Shown piece by piece: positions 44,685 to 52,592 of a stretch of 64,000 bases of DNA (position 1 is its first letter; every line of letters starts with the position of its first letter). Origin of the DNA: a virus; IMG/VR virus record IMGVR_UViG_3300048918_000175, positions 1 through 64,000 of that record; one strand, given 5' to 3'. Below the pieces are notes generated by a model that saw only the letters and a program-made list of their open reading frames with translations, searched no databases and was not told the DNA's origin. The position numbers and the translations under genes are program-made.

Positions 44685-44999
44685 TTAGCCGTTCAGTCCC
44701 GCCTCCAATTGTGCAAGCGCCTTTTCCACTTCAAGCAGTTCTACGCGCTCCTGTTTCTCTCTGATGCGGCGTCGGTCTTCTGCCTTCTCCAGCGAGCGGC
44801 GCACAATCAATCCACCTTTCACTGCCCCCAAAACGATTAAGACTGCTGGCACGGTGACAGGCCAGAGCACAGAGGCAAAGAAAACTTCTGGATACTCAGT
44901 CATACCCCAGAAATCATCCACCTTACCAATGACGACACAGATGAATGTCCAGAGTGCGAACGCAATCGGCGCGCCTACGAACCAGATAGCTGGGGTCAC
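44685..44999 (-). CDS. Two-TM membrane protein
   Basis: 104 residues. Two helices (AIWFVGAPIAFALWTFICVV and FFASVLWPVTVPAVLIVLGA), then a cytosolic coiled coil (EKAEDRRRIREKQERVELLE). Function unknown. Confidence 0.65.
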   Translation of the reverse strand: MTPAIWFVGAPIAFALWTFICVVIGKVDDFWGMTEYPEVFFASVLWPVTVPAVLIVLGAVKGGLIVRRSLEKAEDRRRIREKQERVELLEVEKALAQLEAGLNG

Positions 45000-45000
45000 A

Positions 45001-45285
45001 TCAGACTCCGAAGAGATGAATGGAGATCAAGACACCCGCGATGCCACCTGCAACACCTCCGAGTGAGTACGCGAGCCATTGTCCAATCTTGTCCCCCTCG
45101 CCCTCCTCGTCTTTCGCGAGTTTCTTGAAGAGGAGAAATCCGGTTGTGCCGAGTACGAAGTCAGAGAGTCCCGTGAGCCAGAGATTGCCCTGGCTCACGG
45201 CCCGCTGATTGATGACGATGATGATATCCGCCACCATCGTGTACAGAAAGATCAGGAGAAGCCCCTTGATCCTTGCGGGAGTCAT
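45001..45285 (-). CDS. Membrane protein, three hydrophobic segments
   Basis: 94 residues. GLLLIFLYTMVADIIIVI, LSDFVLGTTGFLLF and YSLGGVAGGIAGVLISIHLF. Holin-like size but far from the lysis group. Its ATG overlaps the upstream stop. Confidence 0.65.
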   Translation of the reverse strand: MTPARIKGLLLIFLYTMVADIIIVINQRAVSQGNLWLTGLSDFVLGTTGFLLFKKLAKDEEGEGDKIGQWLAYSLGGVAGGIAGVLISIHLFGV

Positions 45286-45728
45286 TCGGGCTCAATCGCA
45301 GCGCATGCCGCGTCGAACTGCTCTTCCATTCCATCGACGATTGCCATGCAGATGGCGCACGCGACAGCCGCGACAAGCAGACCGTCGAGCGCAAAGATGA
45401 TTGCCCCGACCATGTACCAGAACCGAGTTCCTCGTGCGAATCCCCGCCAGAAGAATGGTGAGTGCATCGTCCTGAGGAACTCTGCCTGTATTCTGTACCA
45501 GCGAGACCTCTTCGGGAGCCGCTGACGCACAATCCACCTGAGGTGTGAGTTCAGTTCATTTTGCACGATGCCTCGTTCTTTGTCGGTGAGGCTTATCTCG
45601 TCCGCGAGCGCGTAGTTGTACGTCGCCACACCGTCGATGTAGAGAACGTCACCGACCCAGGAGAAATCATACCCCGGGAATTCTTCTCGGAGGGCAGTGA
45701 GCAGTCCCTCCCTCAATACTTCTCGCAT
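45282..45728 (-). CDS. Membrane protein with N-terminal domain shared with 56057
   Basis: 148 residues. The first 35 residues (LLTALREEFPGYDFSWVGDV, then LYIDGVATYNY) match the repeat unit of the 56057 protein (L.ALR..FP...., then V.V.DG..T). A membrane helix AIIFALDGLLVAAVACAICM follows near the C terminus. Unrecognised domain. Confidence 0.65.
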   Translation of the reverse strand: MREVLREGLLTALREEFPGYDFSWVGDVLYIDGVATYNYALADEISLTDKERGIVQNELNSHLRWIVRQRLPKRSRWYRIQAEFLRTMHSPFFWRGFARGTRFWYMVGAIIFALDGLLVAAVACAICMAIVDGMEEQFDAACAAIEPE

Positions 45729-45755
45729 GTTGACTCCTGGATCGGTGAGCGTGAG

Positions 45756-46127
45756 TTACTTCTTGGCCGCGGAGTCGATGGACGTCGCGAAGTGTCCGTG
45801 TGACTCGGTGCGCGCATTGAGATAGATGCCTTCATGGCGTGCCTTCACGCGAACCTCGCGCTGCGCTTCCATGAAATCCTGCGCGACCTTCGCGAGCGAA
45901 TCGGACTCGATGGTGAAGTCATACGCCGTGCCGTTCACGCCGCCGCCGTTGCTGAAGCCGCCGCGTACCAACTCGGCTTCCCACGTCTTGTTCAGGATGC
46001 CAACCTTCGACACCTTGACGATCTGCCCCACCTTCTCCGTCGTGCCCGGTGCTGAGTTCAGCCCGCATGCGGTGACCGACGCGAGGATAGCGAGGCTGAT
46101 GATGTTACGGATAGTGCGCTGTCTCAT
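45756..46127 (-). CDS. Lipoprotein
   Basis: 123 residues. Signal SLAILASVTAC (Cys about residue 21). GQIVKVSKVGILNKTWEAEL is a beta-rich start typical of small phage outer-membrane lipoproteins. Superinfection control or envelope action is possible. Confidence 0.7.
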   Translation of the reverse strand: MRQRTIRNIISLAILASVTACGLNSAPGTTEKVGQIVKVSKVGILNKTWEAELVRGGFSNGGGVNGTAYDFTIESDSLAKVAQDFMEAQREVRVKARHEGIYLNARTESHGHFATSIDSAAKK

Positions 46128-46145
46128 GTGTTCTCCATTCTGAGG

Positions 46146-47288
46146 TTATGCGACTCGCAGCAGCAAGAGATATGCTGCCGTCCTGCCGTTGAGGGGAGCC
46201 GCTTTGGCCCGCACCCCGTCAAACCATTTCTCGGTTTGATTTTTGCGTAATGCCATAAACTCCTTCAACTGCTCCTCTGGCTTCCGAAGCACTTTCGATC
46301 CCGACTTGCCACCGTAGCCCAGAATCTTCGGGCCCTTGACGTGCAGTGACCCTGCAATCTCACCGACGTAGTGCTGGAGCCGTCGTCGCTTCGTGTCGTA
46401 CACCCACAGTTCGCTCGCGCCGAGAATGTCTACGGGGTCGATTGACGTGATCCCGAGTCCTCCATCCTCCTTGGCGTAGCGAAGTCGTGCCACGACCTTC
46501 TTCTTGTCCGTCGGCTTCTTCTTCCGCACCTTCTTGGCCTTCGCGACTGCGACCTGACCCTTCATCGCATCGCGGAGCGTCGTGAACGTTCGCACCGCAT
46601 TGGCGAGTGTGCGGGGCTTCAAGTGACGAGTCCCCTCGACCAACTGCTCCTGATCGTCGGACTGGTCTTTCGATGCCTTCGCCGCAGCAATCTCGTTCCA
46701 CTCGACAATGTAGCGGTCAAGATGCGCAATCAGATGACGAAAGTGGGGTTCCTTGAACGTGGGGTCAAAGAGCACCTCCTGCATTGACGGAATGTCAATG
46801 TCGTCGCCGTCTGTGAGAATGTCTGCCGCCTCGTCAATCTCTGAGAGGGTGTCGGTGACCTGTGCCTTGATGCGATCCTGCACCGAGACTCGCGGCTTGT
46901 CTGACTCACTGACTTCTCTCGCTTCGGGTTCAGTGAGCCCCGCGACGAAATCGTGGATCGTGTTCAGATCCTTGTCCGACAGCGGGAATCCCTGCAAGTG
47001 CATCCGCGCCATTGACGGGATCGTTGACATAATCAACGCCTTCGGGACCCCCTTCCATCTGCGAAGATCGGTTTCTGACTCAGGCGCACGATGCACGCGA
47101 ATCCAGACTTCAAGATACTTCTGAAGGTCTTCCTTGCCTGCGCAGTACGCATGCCACGCAAGACCTTCGTTGAACAGCTTGCGATAGTTCGCGGGCGTGA
47201 TGTTGCCCTTGTCCTCGTATGTCGGCTCTTGCGAGAAGTACGCCTCGTCGCCTCGCGGGGGACGAACAGAGTGCAGCTTGATTTTCAT
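46146..47288 (-). CDS. Conserved-looking phage protein
   Basis: 380 residues, no known motif. Contains a Lys-rich stretch AVAKAKKVRKKKPTDKKKVV (about residues 248-267) followed by ARLRYAKEDGGLGITSIDPV and a C-terminal basic domain ending TAAYLLLLRVA. Not recognised; cytosolic, probably nucleic-acid binding. Confidence 0.65.
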   Translation of the reverse strand: MKIKLHSVRPPRGDEAYFSQEPTYEDKGNITPANYRKLFNEGLAWHAYCAGKEDLQKYLEVWIRVHRAPESETDLRRWKGVPKALIMSTIPSMARMHLQGFPLSDKDLNTIHDFVAGLTEPEAREVSESDKPRVSVQDRIKAQVTDTLSEIDEAADILTDGDDIDIPSMQEVLFDPTFKEPHFRHLIAHLDRYIVEWNEIAAAKASKDQSDDQEQLVEGTRHLKPRTLANAVRTFTTLRDAMKGQVAVAKAKKVRKKKPTDKKKVVARLRYAKEDGGLGITSIDPVDILGASELWVYDTKRRRLQHYVGEIAGSLHVKGPKILGYGGKSGSKVLRKPEEQLKEFMALRKNQTEKWFDGVRAKAAPLNGRTAAYLLLLRVA

Positions 47289-47458
47289 TTGAGACCTCTC
47301 AAGTCTTTCTTCTTGGCCTGAATGTAAGCGGCATCAGTTGTCATGCCTGCCCAATCGGGATTTGAATATGTCTGCGACCCATCGAGCCAATTATCTTCGC
47401 TCCAGAGCGTATACCACCCACGCGAGCGAAGATAGTCGGCTTTTGTTTCTTCAGACAT
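47285..47458 (-). CDS. 57-residue hypothetical protein
   Basis: From the ATG at 47458 (MSEETKADYLRSRGWYTLWS). ATGA overlap with the downstream gene and an 8-base overlap upstream. Unrecognised. Confidence 0.6.
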   Translation of the reverse strand: MSEETKADYLRSRGWYTLWSEDNWLDGSQTYSNPDWAGMTTDAAYIQAKKKDLRGLK

Positions 47459-47744
47459 TCGCTGCGGGATGAAGAATGACTCCTGTGACCGAGTCCCAGC
47501 GAAATGAGCGCCAGCCCATTGCTTCCAGATCCCAGACGCGGCACGCATCGGGTGAGAACTTTCTCGGCGTCGCCGTTACGAGACGCTCCTGTTCCGCAGC
47601 GGGCATGAGTGCGGGATTGATCGTGCAGCGCATGACGCGCCGCGTTCCGTCAGCCTTGTCGAAGTTCACTGTTGCTTCGAGGTTCCGAATGCCAGCAAGA
47701 AATGCGCCGCGAATGATCGGATCCTGAAAATACGTCTGTGCCAT
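47451..47744 (-). CDS. DUF2693-like protein
   Basis: 97 residues. VNFDKADGTRRVMRCTINPA and CRVWDLEAMGWRSFRWDSVT match the DUF2693 pattern (K/D-DG-R, T-x-N-P, V-D-L...WR-F). Found in many T4-like phages; function unknown. Confidence 0.72.
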   Translation of the reverse strand: MAQTYFQDPIIRGAFLAGIRNLEATVNFDKADGTRRVMRCTINPALMPAAEQERLVTATPRKFSPDACRVWDLEAMGWRSFRWDSVTGVILHPAANV

Positions 47745-47778
47745 TTTGTGCTCCTCACGTTTGTTTTCGTGTGATGAA

Positions 47779-47807
47779 CGATACTTAGTTAGACCTCAGA
47801 CCGCAAG
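47779..47807 (-). promoter_or_regulatory. Promoter, TTGCGG / TATCGT
   Basis: 17-base spacing; upstream ACCCAAGGC. Serves 47744 and probably the genes after it. Confidence 0.55.
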
Positions 47808-47814
47808 CCTTGGG

Positions 47815-48414
47815 TCATCCGAAAGAGATTTTCGACTTCCATTCCTCGAAACGAGTGTTGATTCGCATTTCAGTTTCGACCATGTAATGAGGATCAGTGG
47901 CGCGAGTGATGTAAGGAATTGTGTCGGGGCCGCTTGAGCACTCCATGTCCGAACCACGAGTCGAGTAGTCCATAACAGTCGAATGGGTTCTAGTATGGCA
48001 GACCAATGCAATTGGACAATCCGTTCCTATTAACTGTGCGTCCATTGCGATTTCGCGTGACCGCTTGAACGTTCTACCCCATGAGATGAAGTCATCCCAC
48101 CAGATCCAGCGCTTCGCGGGACCGTCGGGGGCAACACCTGATACAATGCCGCTCGATCCGAGACTAGTCTCTCCCGGTTTGCGAACAGCAAAAAGTGGGA
48201 TGCCCGTGAGAAACGAAATCGCACCTGCTGTCGGCACGCCTGAATGCCCGCATGCCAGAATCGCATCGGCGTCTAGCTCCTGCACCGCGGCCGCACCCCA
48301 GAGGACAATTTCCTGCATTGTCTTGATTGTGAAGGCGTCCCGAGTGTGCGACGGACACTTGTCTACAGCATGATCGGTATTCTTGCGGGTGTGCAGCTTC
48401 AGAATATGCGTCAC
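47815..48414 (-). CDS. Phosphoribosyltransferase-like protein
   Basis: 199 residues. ADAILACGHSGVPTAGAISF resembles the type I PRTase loop and RWIWWDDFISWGRT replaces the PRPP-binding 'VDD..sTG.T' motif. Likely a PRTase fold; which base it uses, or whether it is active, is open. Monocistronic with its own promoter. Confidence 0.65.
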   Translation of the reverse strand: MTHILKLHTRKNTDHAVDKCPSHTRDAFTIKTMQEIVLWGAAAVQELDADAILACGHSGVPTAGAISFLTGIPLFAVRKPGETSLGSSGIVSGVAPDGPAKRWIWWDDFISWGRTFKRSREIAMDAQLIGTDCPIALVCHTRTHSTVMDYSTRGSDMECSSGPDTIPYITRATDPHYMVETEMRINTRFEEWKSKISFG

Positions 48415-48442
48415 GTTTGGTCTCAGCGTTTGAGTTGTCGAG

Positions 48443-48471
48443 AATCAACAACCGTAGACCGAATTCCGCAA
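48443..48471 (-). promoter_or_regulatory. Promoter, TTGCGG / TTGATT
   Basis: 17-base spacing on the minus strand; poor -10, but placed 28 bases upstream of 48414. Confidence 0.45.
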
Positions 48472-48528
48472 TCCTCGTGGTGTCCGTTTCTGCGACAGTC
48501 CAATTAATCCAATATTCCGTAAATTGGA

Positions 48529-48564
48529 CTCCCTCAGTGACACGAGGACCGATCACTGAGGGAG
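48529..48564 (-). terminator. Repeat copy 4 forming a perfect hairpin
   Basis: CTCCCTCAGTGA and TCACTGAGGGAG form a perfect 12-bp stem around CACGAGGACCGA. The left 21 bases are the dispersed repeat found at 16980 and 23378. Confidence 0.65.
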
Positions 48565-48584
48565 TTGCACTCTCTGTATTGTAG

Positions 48585-48602
48585 AGCGGGAGATATCCCG
48601 CT
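48585..48602 (-). terminator. Hairpin after the 48611 gene
   Basis: AGCGGGA and TCCCGCT with a 4-base loop, nine bases past the stop on the minus strand. Confidence 0.55.
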
Positions 48603-48610
48603 GGGGCGTC

Positions 48611-49021
48611 TTATAGGCGCGAGAGCCACGTGACGTGATTGCGTCTCACTCGCACTGAGATCCACGCATTGTACCACTTGTCGGGGTGCTCAAGGACCTC
48701 ATGCTGGAACTGTAATTTGGCCTCGTAGTAACTGCATTCCCCAAGTGAGTAGCAGATGCGGAGGATCGTGCGCGTGAAGTTCTCGGCCCCGAGGGTTGCC
48801 ACATCGGTTGCAATCTCGTCAGACGAGCCGTAGTAGGTCCGCCAGTCTGATTCGACCTTGAATTTCTTTTTCTTCTTCTTGACTTGCTTGCTTTTGGAGA
48901 AAAAGAATCGCTTCTTGCCGATGTATGACTTCCCCGATAGCGTGTTGGAGATGAGGTACACGAAACCAACAGCTTTCTCGGGGATTGCTTCTAGCGGGGC
49001 ACCATCGAACACCCAGTCCAT
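48611..49021 (-). CDS. GIY-YIG-like protein (SegE-like)
   Basis: 136 residues. VGFVYLISNTLSGKSYIGKK is a GIY-YIG-type opening; KVESDWRTYYGSSDEIATDV and CYSLGECSYYEAKLQFQHEV follow the putative phage endonuclease pattern of the SegE-like domain. No long DNA-binding tail is present. Nuclease activity is inferred. Confidence 0.7.
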   Translation of the reverse strand: MDWVFDGAPLEAIPEKAVGFVYLISNTLSGKSYIGKKRFFFSKSKQVKKKKKKFKVESDWRTYYGSSDEIATDVATLGAENFTRTILRICYSLGECSYYEAKLQFQHEVLEHPDKWYNAWISVRVRRNHVTWLSRL

Positions 49022-49024
49022 AAA

Positions 49025-49360
49025 TTAGCGACGGTCGGTGCGAAAGATCCCTGTCTCAAAGACCTTCACGTTTACCGTGCCCATGTTGAGCACATGAGGT
49101 GTGAGTGGACCCGGGGTTGGGCCTGTACCTTCACCGCCCTCTTTCGTCCAGCCGTGATTGCCGCGCGTGGCACCGTACGAGAAGAATGCGTTGATCGCCT
49201 CGCACTCCGCCTTGGTCAGTGCAATGACGACGCCCCCTTCCTCGGCCACCGCTAGGGCGATCATGCGCCGTGACCATTCAGTCGAGGGCACGCTTTTATC
49301 TTCGTTCGCTTCACCCCATACAATGTCAACGAGGCGTTGGAGAAACGTATTAGCGGTCAT
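49025..49360 (-). CDS. Hypothetical protein
   Basis: 111 residues from the ATG at 49360. MTANTFLQRLVDIVWGEANE, then a Gly/Pro-rich loop GGEGTGPTPGPLTPHV and a beta end. Overlaps the upstream zinc-ribbon gene by 11 bases. Unrecognised. Confidence 0.6.
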   Translation of the reverse strand: MTANTFLQRLVDIVWGEANEDKSVPSTEWSRRMIALAVAEEGGVVIALTKAECEAINAFFSYGATRGNHGWTKEGGEGTGPTPGPLTPHVLNMGTVNVKVFETGIFRTDRR

Positions 49361-49514
49361 CCTCTTCCTCCTCAATCTCATAGGTTTCTTCAGCGTCAAT
49401 ACCCTCGCCACAAAATGGGCAGTATTGAACCCTGAGTGTTTCGCCTTCAACTTCGTGGATCACTCGAAATTCGTTGTCGCACGACAGGCAGACGTGATGT
49501 TGTGACTTGGCCAT
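49350..49514 (-). CDS. 54-residue zinc-ribbon protein
   Basis: MAKSQHHVCLSCDNEFRVIH and VQYCPFCGEGID give two C-x-x-C pairs; the tail is almost all Glu/Asp. Similar short ribbons with an acidic tail occur next to structural genes in T4-like phages. Role unknown. Confidence 0.65.
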   Translation of the reverse strand: MAKSQHHVCLSCDNEFRVIHEVEGETLRVQYCPFCGEGIDAEETYEIEEEEDDR

Positions 49515-49524
49515 TGGTTATTAA

Positions 49525-51681
49525 TTAGGGGAACAGAAGTTCCGCAGTTCTGATAATGTCGCCGACAACGCTCGGATTCTTGACGATGGGATCGCCGCAA
49601 CTTGCGATAGCGCCCACATGAACGAGGTGAAGTCCATTCGGACCAATCTCGGTGACTTCGATGCCGTTAATCACAACGGCCGTGAGCAGCAGTGAAGGAT
49701 GCGCGGGACCATAATGCGGACCGACTGTGCAACCCGTGAGTGCAAACTGGGTGCCGCGATAGTCAATCAAAGCGCCGACGGGATCATCAGAAGGAAGAAT
49801 CGTACCACTTCCTACCCAGTCCCCGACAAGCGCAAGCTCTAGCCCAGTGCTTCCTTCATCTGTATCTATGCCGGTGACAACGGGTGCGAAACCCGTTGCA
49901 ATGAGGTCACCGAGACCCGGGGTAGCAACCTTATTCGCGGTCTGAGTGATTGTCGGTGCAAAGCCCGTAGCGACGAGTACGCCAAGACTCGCCGTGACAC
50001 TCACGCCGACAAAGATCGACGGCGCGAAGCCCGTGGCAACAAGCGTAGCGAGTGCGGGGAGCGCAACCTTATGATCTGTTGCAACTGCGGTCGGCGCGAA
50101 GCCTGTTGCAATAACGGCGCCTAGTCCCGGGGCAATGTTTTGATTGGCCGTACTTGCGACTGTCGGTGCAAAGCCTGTTGCAATGACCGAACCCACTGCG
50201 GGCGTTGCAACCTTCGTATCTGCCCCGAATGCCGTTGGTGCAAAGCCTGTTGCAATGACCGAACCCACATCAGGTGTGACAGTCTGATGGGCCGTAATTG
50301 CAACTGTCGGTGCGAAGCCTGTTGCAATGACCGAGCCGACAGCAGGCGTGACAGACTGTGCATTGCCCACGGTTGCTGTCGGCGCGAGACCCGTTACGAC
50401 CAGGGCACCTACATCGGGGAGCGCAATCTTGTGATCGGATGCCGTCGCTGTCGGTGCGAGACCTGTCGCGACAAGGACTGCAACACCAGGCAGTGCAACC
50501 TTGAGATCCGTTGCAACTGCTGTCGGCGCGAGACCGGTCGCAACAAGGACGGCCACACCGGGCAGTGCGGCCTTGTTGTCAGTAACGGCAAGTGACGGTG
50601 CGAGACCTGTCGCCGTGAGTACGCCGACACCCGCGGTGACTGAGACAGGCGACCCCGTCGCAGTGAGAGTACCGACCGAGTAGAACGTCGCGATACCGCG
50701 CAGATTTGCATCCGTCGTCTTGATCCAACTATCGCTGCGAACGACGTTGGAGACGCGGACTTCATTGATTGGGCCCTTGAAGAAATTATTGTGCGTCCCG
50801 TTCGCGAAACGCGATCCTACAGAAAATCTATCCGCCGTCGCGACGGTAATGTTTGCGGTGTCGGAGACCTTCGTTGCACCGTTCAGGTGAACATCGCGTG
50901 AGGTAATGCCCGCAAACGTTGCTGCCGCATAGTTCCACGCTGAGGCGGTGTAGGACGTTGAGGACGTCGCAAACGTCGATGCGCCACCGAATGAACCCGC
51001 ACGAACAGGATGTGTGCCGCTCGCATCCACACGCTTCTGGAGTGCGTGCCCTGATGTTGTATTCGTCGTGTTACCCGAATACATCATGTCACCCGATGAT
51101 GTTGAATCATCTGGGTTAAACAGCGCCTCGAACGTAATCGGCTCATTGCTTACTAGAACGGCACCGGTATCAAGCGACTGCGAGGTGCCGTTGAAGGATG
51201 CTGCGCCCATACCACCCACGATACCCGCGGTGGCGGTCACCGAGTTGACATTCGACAAGACAACCGCATTGCTTGTCAGGTCAGTGAGTTTGAGTGTGGA
51301 GCCATCGCTCAGTTGCCAGACACCCTTGTAGTTTGAATCCCAGACTGAGGTTGAACTTGCGTCGGTCGTGAGGGCAGCATCACCTACGCCCATGTAGATA
51401 TGGGTATCGGCCGAGGCGGACAACGTAGGAATCAGCACGGTCATTGAGAACGCGCCCGTTGTCGGGTTGTACGAATGGAGTTGGTATGTGTACGCCGACG
51501 TTAGCCCTGAGTCGGAGTAGGGGCGGATATCGAACCCGCTCGCGTTCTGAGACTTTCCGCTATTAGCCAAGCTGGCAGCCCAACCATACGTCCCCGCAAT
51601 ACGGACGGGGAAGTTAGTTTGGTTGCCCGAGTTGACCTTGTTGTGGTCAACCGCGATATCGAGGTAATGGGTGAAGCTCAT
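49525..51681 (-). CDS. Structural protein with LamG-like domain and 24-residue repeats
   Basis: 718 residues. N-terminal part (ITFEALFNPDDST; WNYAAATFAGITSRDVHLNG) is a LamG/concanavalin-type lectin domain after a DUF2341-like start. Residues of about 345-610 are about 11 copies of a 24-residue unit around ATGFAPT. A small C-terminal domain follows. Tail-fibre or decoration protein that binds host glycans is inferred. Confidence 0.7.
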   Translation of the reverse strand: MSFTHYLDIAVDHNKVNSGNQTNFPVRIAGTYGWAASLANSGKSQNASGFDIRPYSDSGLTSAYTYQLHSYNPTTGAFSMTVLIPTLSASADTHIYMGVGDAALTTDASSTSVWDSNYKGVWQLSDGSTLKLTDLTSNAVVLSNVNSVTATAGIVGGMGAASFNGTSQSLDTGAVLVSNEPITFEALFNPDDSTSSGDMMYSGNTTNTTSGHALQKRVDASGTHPVRAGSFGGASTFATSSTSYTASAWNYAAATFAGITSRDVHLNGATKVSDTANITVATADRFSVGSRFANGTHNNFFKGPINEVRVSNVVRSDSWIKTTDANLRGIATFYSVGTLTATGSPVSVTAGVGVLTATGLAPSLAVTDNKAALPGVAVLVATGLAPTAVATDLKVALPGVAVLVATGLAPTATASDHKIALPDVGALVVTGLAPTATVGNAQSVTPAVGSVIATGFAPTVAITAHQTVTPDVGSVIATGFAPTAFGADTKVATPAVGSVIATGFAPTVASTANQNIAPGLGAVIATGFAPTAVATDHKVALPALATLVATGFAPSIFVGVSVTASLGVLVATGFAPTITQTANKVATPGLGDLIATGFAPVVTGIDTDEGSTGLELALVGDWVGSGTILPSDDPVGALIDYRGTQFALTGCTVGPHYGPAHPSLLLTAVVINGIEVTEIGPNGLHLVHVGAIASCGDPIVKNPSVVGDIIRTAELLFP
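49880..50660 (-). repeat. 72-bp tandem coding repeats
   Basis: About eleven 72-bp units (one is shorter by 6 bp) encode ATGxAPTxxxxxxxxxxPxx blocks. Units differ at many positions, but some neighbours are nearly identical, which favours recombination. Confidence 0.7.
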
Positions 51682-51693
51682 CGCAGCACCCTA

Positions 51694-52167
51694 TTAGTCT
51701 GTCGTCGCGCCTGAGAGCGTAAAGAGTCCTGAAGCGTTCATGGTGATCGTGAACGTGTTACCCGTCGTCGTCGTCACGTCAGCAGGTGCCGTGTCGAGTA
51801 GGCACACGCACAGCAGAGGCTTCACGATGCTGTTGACCGTCGCATTGCGATAGATGACGGCGTACCGTGCAACAATCGAACCACCCGAAGCAGTCCAAAC
51901 CGGATCAGCCGCATCGAACGTGATCGTACCGCTTGAGTTGGTCCAGGTTTCGGACGTGAGCGCAAGACCACCGGTTGTGTAGCCGTTCGCGTTGGCATGC
52001 TCATTCGTCAGGTCGCCGTATACTGCTGTACCGACAGACAGGGTGTTGGCGTTGCTGGTCGAGAGGAAGAGCGCGACTTTCCAGTTTGTCGTGTCGTCCA
52101 AATCGTGGGTGCCGTCGCCGATGTACTTCTTCGCGAGGTCATACAGCTTCCACTTTCCTGCGGCCAT
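51694..52167 (-). CDS. Phage structural protein
   Basis: 157 residues. MAAGKWKLYDLAKKYIGDGT then WKVALFLSTSNANT is a familiar opening of small tail or capsid proteins. Beta-rich, Thr/Ala-rich. Paired with the repeat protein and preceded by a late-promoter candidate. Confidence 0.65.
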   Translation of the reverse strand: MAAGKWKLYDLAKKYIGDGTHDLDDTTNWKVALFLSTSNANTLSVGTAVYGDLTNEHANANGYTTGGLALTSETWTNSSGTITFDAADPVWTASGGSIVARYAVIYRNATVNSIVKPLLCVCLLDTAPADVTTTTGNTFTITMNASGLFTLSGATTD

Positions 52168-52208
52168 ATTGGTTTTCTCCTAATGCGGGTAACAAATAGC
52201 GTCGAAAG

Positions 52209-52592
52209 CTATTTATTACCTGCCGAGGACATCCAATCTGTGCTGATAGGCGGGGCCTTCGGGGCCTGCTTCGCGAGCACGTCTAGCTGCATCGCCATCT
52301 TCCGACGGAATTTATCCTCATTGGCAACGCCGTAGAGGAAGTCGCGGATCTTCCCACCCCGATAGAACACGACCATGGGAATAGCCTTGATGCGGGCCGA
52401 TTCCTTCACCTCAGGAAGGGCGTCAATATCAACGGTGAGAAAGGGGATATCCTTGTACTCATCCGCCATGCGCTGGAGTAGCTCAAGCATGGGTGGGCAG
52501 TTCTCACACCACCCCGCGTAGAACTCCGCCACGAGCAGTGGGGTGTTCTCCACTGCCGCGTCGAAGGATTCTTTGTTCTCAACTGCAATCAT
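52209..52592 (-). CDS. Thioredoxin-like protein
   Basis: 127 residues. AEFYAGWCENCPPMLELLQR carries the redox C-x-x-C (Cys about 28 and 31), and IKAIPMVVFYRGGKIRDF the cis-Pro segment. Directly downstream of, and overlapping by one base with, NrdJ; probably its reductant. Confidence 0.85.
   Translation of the reverse strand: MIAVENKESFDAAVENTPLLVAEFYAGWCENCPPMLELLQRMADEYKDIPFLTVDIDALPEVKESARIKAIPMVVFYRGGKIRDFLYGVANEDKFRRKMAMQLDVLAKQAPKAPPISTDWMSSAGNK
52210..52217 (-). promoter_or_regulatory. Late-promoter octamer AATAAATA
   Basis: One mismatch to TATAAATA, about 40 bases upstream of the structural gene starting at 52167. Overlaps the end of the thioredoxin gene. Confidence 0.5.
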
